Shown here in pieces: positions 7,025-10,351 of a DNA stretch of 10,351 nt (the stretch's first letter is position 1; each line of letters begins with the position of its first letter). The position numbers and the translations under genes are program-made. The notes under the pieces are model-generated. The model had not been told where the DNA came from and searched no databases. It worked only from the letters and a program-made list of their open reading frames with translations. Origin of the DNA: Bacillota bacterium (GTDB taxonomy: Bacteria; Bacillota; Clostridia; Acetivibrionales; DSM-1351); assembly GCA_023398105.1 (NCBI GenBank), contig JAEWST010000141.1, positions 1 through 10,351 of the forward strand. Reading direction: 5' to 3'.

Positions 7025-7030
7025 AAGTTT

Positions 7031-8230
7031 CTAACCTCCAAGGACAGCTTTTAAATTATCGTCTGGATTGATAGTATATGCTCGAACACCAATTTCAGGT
7101 AAATTGTCAAGTATCTCATCTACTATTCCATTTTTCTCGTTAACTAACAATCTTGGGGAAACATAAATAAGACATATAGAATGATTTGACATTTGTGCAT
7201 TGTAAATCTCATTATATAAATCAATATCTAAAATACTTGTAAATATAATCATATCATTCAAATTGTTACGACTTTCATAATGTAGCTTTACAATATCAGC
7301 CAAAGAAACCTGCTGCTTGAATTCTATTGAAGATAAGGTCTTGTAAATCATATCAAACTCGGCTTGATTTGATGCTTTAAGCACCTCAAGCTTTTCATCG
7401 AAATACATATAGTTTATAGCAACATTTTTGAATAAGTAATAATGTACAACTGAAATAACGGCTTCAATTAATTTATCTTCAATGATAATATTAATATCCT
7501 CCGAATACTTGTTGTGCCTTAAATCCAATAGTATATTTACATTTACATCTGTTGTGCTTTGGAAATTTTTAATCATTAATTGGTTGTTTTTTGCTGTTTG
7601 CTTCCAGTGAATTTTTCTTAGGCTGTCACCATAGGCATAATTTCTTAAATCCTTAATGTTGTTTACATCCTCAACTATACCTGATGAAAAGCTTTGAGAG
7701 TCTGAACAGCTATTTGCAAACACATCAAATTTACTCAGGTACTCAATGTTTGGATAAACTAAAATCTTTTTCGTTTCAGGAATTTTATATTTTAATCTGA
7801 TAAGTCCTAAAAAATCCTCTATGTATATGTCACTAATACCTATTTCATATTGCCCTCTGTATTTACATACCATGTCAAAATTAAATTCTTTTTTAGAGAA
7901 GGGGGTAATAGCGAAACTATGAGAATAGCTGTCTGCGTCAAAAAGTGAATGTGAACCGAAAAAAGAAACAAATATGTAAGGAAATATTAAAAAATCTTCA
8001 TTATAAAGTTTAACAATTAATTTAAGACTTTCTCCCTTTACAATTATTCGCTTTTCAATGTCTTGAATAAATTTAACTCTTATATACACATAGATGGTAA
8101 ATCCAATTGAAACAAATAGTAGCGTTAAAAGAGTATTAAAAAAGAAGGAGGGAACAAAGCCGCCAAAGTTATATTTAAATACTATTGATAGTATAAACAA
8201 AAAAATAAATGTAATCCTATTTTTTTTCAT
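7031..8230 (-). CDS. DUF58 domain-containing membrane protein
   Basis: A 399-residue protein with two N-terminal membrane segments (about 5-20 and 30-52), a beta-rich middle region and a DUF58 domain. The signature is at about 192-222: DLRNYAYGDSLRKIHWKQTA followed by LMIKNF. After it a von Willebrand A-like fold begins at ILLDLR (233-238), but the Asp-x-Ser metal site of true vWA domains is not evident. DUF58 proteins nearly always accompany a MoxR ATPase, as here, and are thought to be its membrane partner. The gene starts 162 bases after the MoxR gene. The Shine-Dalgarno is weak (AGGAT, about 13 bases before the ATG). Its 3' end contains the ribosome binding site of the transglutaminase gene. 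Confidence 0.93.
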   Translation of the reverse strand: MKKNRITFIFLFILSIVFKYNFGGFVPSFFFNTLLTLLFVSIGFTIYVYIRVKFIQDIEKRIIVKGESLKLIVKLYNEDFLIFPYIFVSFFGSHSLFDADSYSHSFAITPFSKKEFNFDMVCKYRGQYEIGISDIYIEDFLGLIRLKYKIPETKKILVYPNIEYLSKFDVFANSCSDSQSFSSGIVEDVNNIKDLRNYAYGDSLRKIHWKQTAKNNQLMIKNFQSTTDVNVNILLDLRHNKYSEDINIIIEDKLIEAVISVVHYYLFKNVAINYMYFDEKLEVLKASNQAEFDMIYKTLSSIEFKQQVSLADIVKLHYESRNNLNDMIIFTSILDIDLYNEIYNAQMSNHSICLIYVSPRLLVNEKNGIVDEILDNLPEIGVRAYTINPDDNLKAVLGG

Positions 8231-8392
8231 AGTTTTTCCAGTATCCTTTTTTAGTACATTTAGTCAATGTTATAAAGTAACACCATTACAAACTTCTCAG
8301 TGTTTTGTTGCCAGAATAATTGCATGAAACAAATGAAAGTTTATAGTGTGCTAAAACCCCCATACAATTCTCAACTAGGAAATATGAGTGTA

Positions 8393-9349
8393 TTAGCTTC
8401 TTTCAACTTTATCAGCTAACGGAATGTATACCTTCTCTATGATTGAGGTTAATATATCCAATGCCGACATTTTCTTCAGCTTTGCTTCCTGTTTTAATAA
8501 AATGCGGTGACAAAGTGTAGGCAAAAGCATTTTTTTAATATCTTCTGGAAGCACATGATCTCTTCCGTTATAATATGCCCAGGCTTGTGCGGCACGAGAA
8601 ACAGCAAGTGAGCCTCTTGGGCTTGAACCAAGAGCAATAAATTCATTTCTCCTAGTTGAATTTACTATTTCAACAACATAATTTTTTAGAGTATTATCAA
8701 TATGTACTTGCTTAACTTCATTTTGCATATTAATAATATCAGAACTATCCGCAACTGGCATTAGTGTTTCTAATGGATTATCCTGTAAAAATCTAGTAAG
8801 TATATAAACTTCTTCACCTGACTCTGGATAGCCTAGTGATATTTTCAGAAAGAAACGATCCATTTGAGCTTCTGGAAGTGGATAAGTACCTATATAATCT
8901 ATAGGGTTTTGGGTTGCCAAAACCATGAAAGGCTTTGGAAGCTTGTATGTAGTACCATCAACAGTAACTTGCTTTTCTTCCATAATTTCTAATAAGCTGG
9001 ATTGAGTCTTCGGTGAGGTTCTGTTAATTTCATCAGCTAATAATATCTGACACATAGCACTACCGGATCTATATTCAAATTCACCTTTTTTTTGATTGTA
9101 TATAGAAAAACCTGTTATGTCAGAAGGGAGAACATCAGGAGTAAATTGAATTCTTGAGAAAGAAGCGGAAATTGATTTTGCAAGTGCTGAAACAAGACTG
9201 GTTTTACCAACACCAGGAACATCTTCCAACAATACATGACCATTGCAAATAAGAGCTATAAGGGTTAGTTCTATTGCATTTCTTTTTCCAACAATAACTT
9301 TTTCAACATTGTCTGCAATCTTTCTTAAAAGAACTGAATTATCATTCAT
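8393..9349 (-). CDS. MoxR-family AAA+ ATPase
   Basis: A 318-residue AAA+ ATPase of the MoxR class, chaperone-like enzymes that remodel or activate partner proteins. The Walker A is DVPGVGKTS (43-51) and the Walker B is ILLADEINR (102-110, D106 and E107). They are followed by SPKTQSSLLEIMEEKQVTVDG, the sensor-1 segment ATQNP, the LPEAQMDRFF motif and the SPRGSLAVSRAAQAWA sensor-2 region, then the alpha-helical lid. All catalytic motifs are present and the length is usual. The ATG at 9349 is chosen because GGAGGT (9359-9354) lies four bases before it; an in-frame GTG at 9361 overlaps that site and would not leave room for it. It is first in the operon with DUF58 and transglutaminase, a common arrangement in Firmicutes linked to envelope functions. 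Confidence 0.95.
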   Translation of the reverse strand: MNDNSVLLRKIADNVEKVIVGKRNAIELTLIALICNGHVLLEDVPGVGKTSLVSALAKSISASFSRIQFTPDVLPSDITGFSIYNQKKGEFEYRSGSAMCQILLADEINRTSPKTQSSLLEIMEEKQVTVDGTTYKLPKPFMVLATQNPIDYIGTYPLPEAQMDRFFLKISLGYPESGEEVYILTRFLQDNPLETLMPVADSSDIINMQNEVKQVHIDNTLKNYVVEIVNSTRRNEFIALGSSPRGSLAVSRAAQAWAYYNGRDHVLPEDIKKMLLPTLCHRILLKQEAKLKKMSALDILTSIIEKVYIPLADKVERS

Positions 9350-9353
9350 AATA

Positions 9354-9519
9354 ACCTCCACGCCTACTTACGGCATAAAATTTGGTAAAGCTTTCAGTAA
9401 AAAACTCTGCGAAGCAATCGGTACGCCTCATTTTTGATAGTTCTATTACGAATACACCGCCTAAAATCACCAACTAAATAATACATGTTAATTATAATAA
9501 ACATTTGCTATTTATACCA
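9354..9519 (-). promoter_or_regulatory. Promoter candidates and leader of the MoxR operon
   Basis: On the minus strand an extended -10 element TGGTATAAA (9519-9511) and a second TATAAT (9496-9491) are the best promoter candidates; neither has a good TTGACA at the right distance. Either would give a leader of about 135-155 bases. Within it, 9360-9460 is richer in G+C than its surroundings, with patches GGCGGTG, GAGGCGTACCG and GTAGGCGTGG. I could not build a convincing long helix or match a known riboswitch. Confidence 0.35.
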
Positions 9520-9734
9520 TATAAAAATTCACCTTTATAAAATAAATTACAAAAAGGCAATAAAATACAATCCATCTCAAAATATACATATATTATTATA
9601 AAACCTTAATTTGACTAATTTCTGAATTGAGTCCATTAGATTTAAAATCAAACTTATCAGAGGACGATATTGTTTTACCAAATATCCATTGATTACGTAA
9701 TTGCTTACATCACTTTAATAAAAAAAACAATATA
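9520..9734. other. Divergent intergenic region, nothing identifiable
   Basis: AT-rich sequence between the MoxR operon (leftward) and rpsO (rightward). No open frame with a ribosome binding site, no strong hairpin with a U-run and no copy of the structured repeat was seen. Confidence 0.5.
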
Positions 9735-9763
9735 TTTACAATAATCAAAAAATGTGCTACTAT
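9735..9763 (+). promoter_or_regulatory. Probable rpsO promoter
   Basis: TTTACA (9735-9740) with a 17-base spacer to TACTAT (9758-9763); an overlapping TATACT at 9761-9766 is an alternative -10 with a spacer of 20. Transcription would start near 9770 and give a leader of about 135 bases. Confidence 0.5.
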
Positions 9764-9769
9764 ACTTGA

Positions 9770-9905
9770 GTACAAATTGCATTAAGAAATGTTAAATTAT
9801 TATTGATTTAATGATATTTTTAATGCTTTAACCATAAACTACGTTTTTGGGTTCTCCGTCCAATTACCTGGTTTTTGGCGATTAAATATTATTTTGGAGG
9901 TAAAC
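9770..9905 (+). promoter_or_regulatory. Long rpsO leader with possible Shine-Dalgarno sequestration
   Basis: The predicted untranslated leader is long for a small ribosomal protein gene. TTACCT (9864-9869) is complementary to AGGTAA (9898-9903), which overlaps the ribosome binding site GGAGG (9896-9900). CTCC (9854-9857) offers a second, weaker pairing to it. S15 is known to repress its own mRNA by binding leader structures in several bacteria, though those structures are not conserved in sequence. The pairing is seen; its regulatory role here is inferred. Confidence 0.35.
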
Positions 9906-10169
9906 ATGTTTAAAGAAACAAAACAAGAAATCATTACTAAGTATCAGCTACACGAAGGTGATACAGGTTCACCAGAGGTTCAGATTGCTATTCTTACAGA
10001 AAGAATCAATCACCTCAATGACCACTTGAGAACTCATAAGAAGGATCACCATTCAAGAAGAGGTCTTCTAAAGATGGTTGGTGCTAGAAGAGGTTTACAG
10101 AACTATCTTATGAAAAATGATATTGAAAGATATCGTGCAATCAATGAAAAGCTAGGTCTAAGAAAATAA
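9906..10169 (+). CDS. rpsO: 30S ribosomal protein S15
   Basis: An 87-residue S15, the usual length. It binds 16S rRNA at the central-domain three-way junction early in 30S assembly. The diagnostic segments are HEGDTGSPEVQIAILTERI (19-37), THKKDHHSRRGLLKMVGARR (near 46-65) and YLMKNDIERYRAINEKLGLR at the end. The ATG at 9906 is taken because GGAGG (9896-9900) precedes it by five bases; an in-frame TTG at 9894 overlaps that site. It has its own terminator immediately downstream. In many Firmicutes pnp follows rpsO; none begins within the remaining bases. Confidence 0.98.
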   Translation: MFKETKQEIITKYQLHEGDTGSPEVQIAILTERINHLNDHLRTHKKDHHSRRGLLKMVGARRGLQNYLMKNDIERYRAINEKLGLRK

Positions 10170-10178
10170 TGCTTTTTG

Positions 10179-10210
10179 AAATAGGCAGGCTTACGGCTTG
10201 CCTATTTTAA
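10179..10210 (+). terminator. Rho-independent terminator of rpsO
   Basis: AAATAGGCAGGC (10179-10190) pairs with GCTTGCCTATTT (10196-10207) over 12 pairs with one G-U wobble around the loop TTACG. TTTT (10205-10208) overlaps the stem base and is followed by AA, so the U-run is short. It begins about 10 bases after the rpsO stop. Confidence 0.85.
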
Positions 10211-10351
10211 TGTTCGATGTTATAATTTTTGATTTTTTCTGTGGAAATATTTAATATAAATCAAAATTTATAAGATTAACATAATTTTGCAATGATACTA
10301 AATATATAAAAATATAACGTCATATGACTATGGACGGTTGAAGGTAGATTG
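10211..10351. other. Terminal intergenic sequence
   Basis: AT-rich sequence after the rpsO terminator with no gene start supported by a ribosome binding site. TTGCAA at 10287-10292 upstream of AT-rich -10-like sequence could belong to a promoter of the next gene, but the match is weak. Confidence 0.4.

Noticed and set aside
8231..8267. Internal promoter TTGACT-16-GATACT before the DUF58 gene
   Set aside because: The boxes look good, but the start point would fall within a few bases of the ATG, giving a leaderless message. Transcription from the MoxR gene is simpler.
8269..8282. GTTATAAAGTAACA resembles the right edge of repeat copy 1 (121-134, 13 of 14 bases)
   Set aside because: Most of the match is AT-rich and half of it lies outside the repeat proper; no other part of the element is present.
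9243..9437. Plus-strand open frame across the MoxR start
   Set aside because: It lies antisense to the conserved MoxR N-terminus and has no ribosome binding site; it is a shadow frame.

Overview
This is an AT-rich (roughly 30% G+C by eye) stretch from a low-GC Gram-positive bacterium, most likely a member of the Clostridia. The evidence is the 87-residue ribosomal protein S15 of Firmicute type, strong GGAGG ribosome binding sites, a LytR-CpsA-Psr (LCP) wall-polymer transferase, and an operon of a MoxR ATPase, a DUF58 protein and a membrane transglutaminase. A genus cannot be fixed from the window.

Layout. Positions 1-127 hold the right-hand part of a structured repeat (copy 1). An LCP gene follows on the minus strand (159-1289), with a plausible promoter next to a fragment of the same repeat (1361-1391). 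An 830-bp region then has no convincing full-length gene; it holds an AT-rich triple repeat, an inverted repeat and a tiny lipoprotein-like frame (1953-2081). A membrane GGDEF-EAL cyclic-di-GMP enzyme is encoded on the plus strand (2223-4106) behind a TTGACA-18-GATAAT promoter. Directly after it is the complete repeat copy 2 (4134-4294), then two convergent terminators (plus strand 4353-4388, minus strand 4431-4474). The minus-strand operon runs from the MoxR ATPase (start 9349) through DUF58 to the transglutaminase (stop 4547). A divergent intergenic region separates it from rpsO (9906-10169), which has a long leader and its own terminator. The last 140 bases hold no visible gene.

Function. 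The LCP enzyme and the MoxR/DUF58/transglutaminase operon both act at the cell envelope: the first attaches polymers to peptidoglycan, and the second looks like an ATPase-driven membrane module of unknown substrate. The GGDEF-EAL protein sets cyclic-di-GMP levels at the membrane. rpsO is housekeeping.

The most unusual feature is the repeat. It is about 160 bp, bounded by the palindrome GTTATAAC, and built of two hairpin arms. Two copies are present; the right-hand 92 bases differ at only three positions. Fragments of its left end (TTATAACGAGGC) occur at two further gene borders. It resembles integron attC sites at its right edge and could equally be a MITE or an IS200/IS605-type derivative. 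No integrase or transposase is in the window, so its class stays open.
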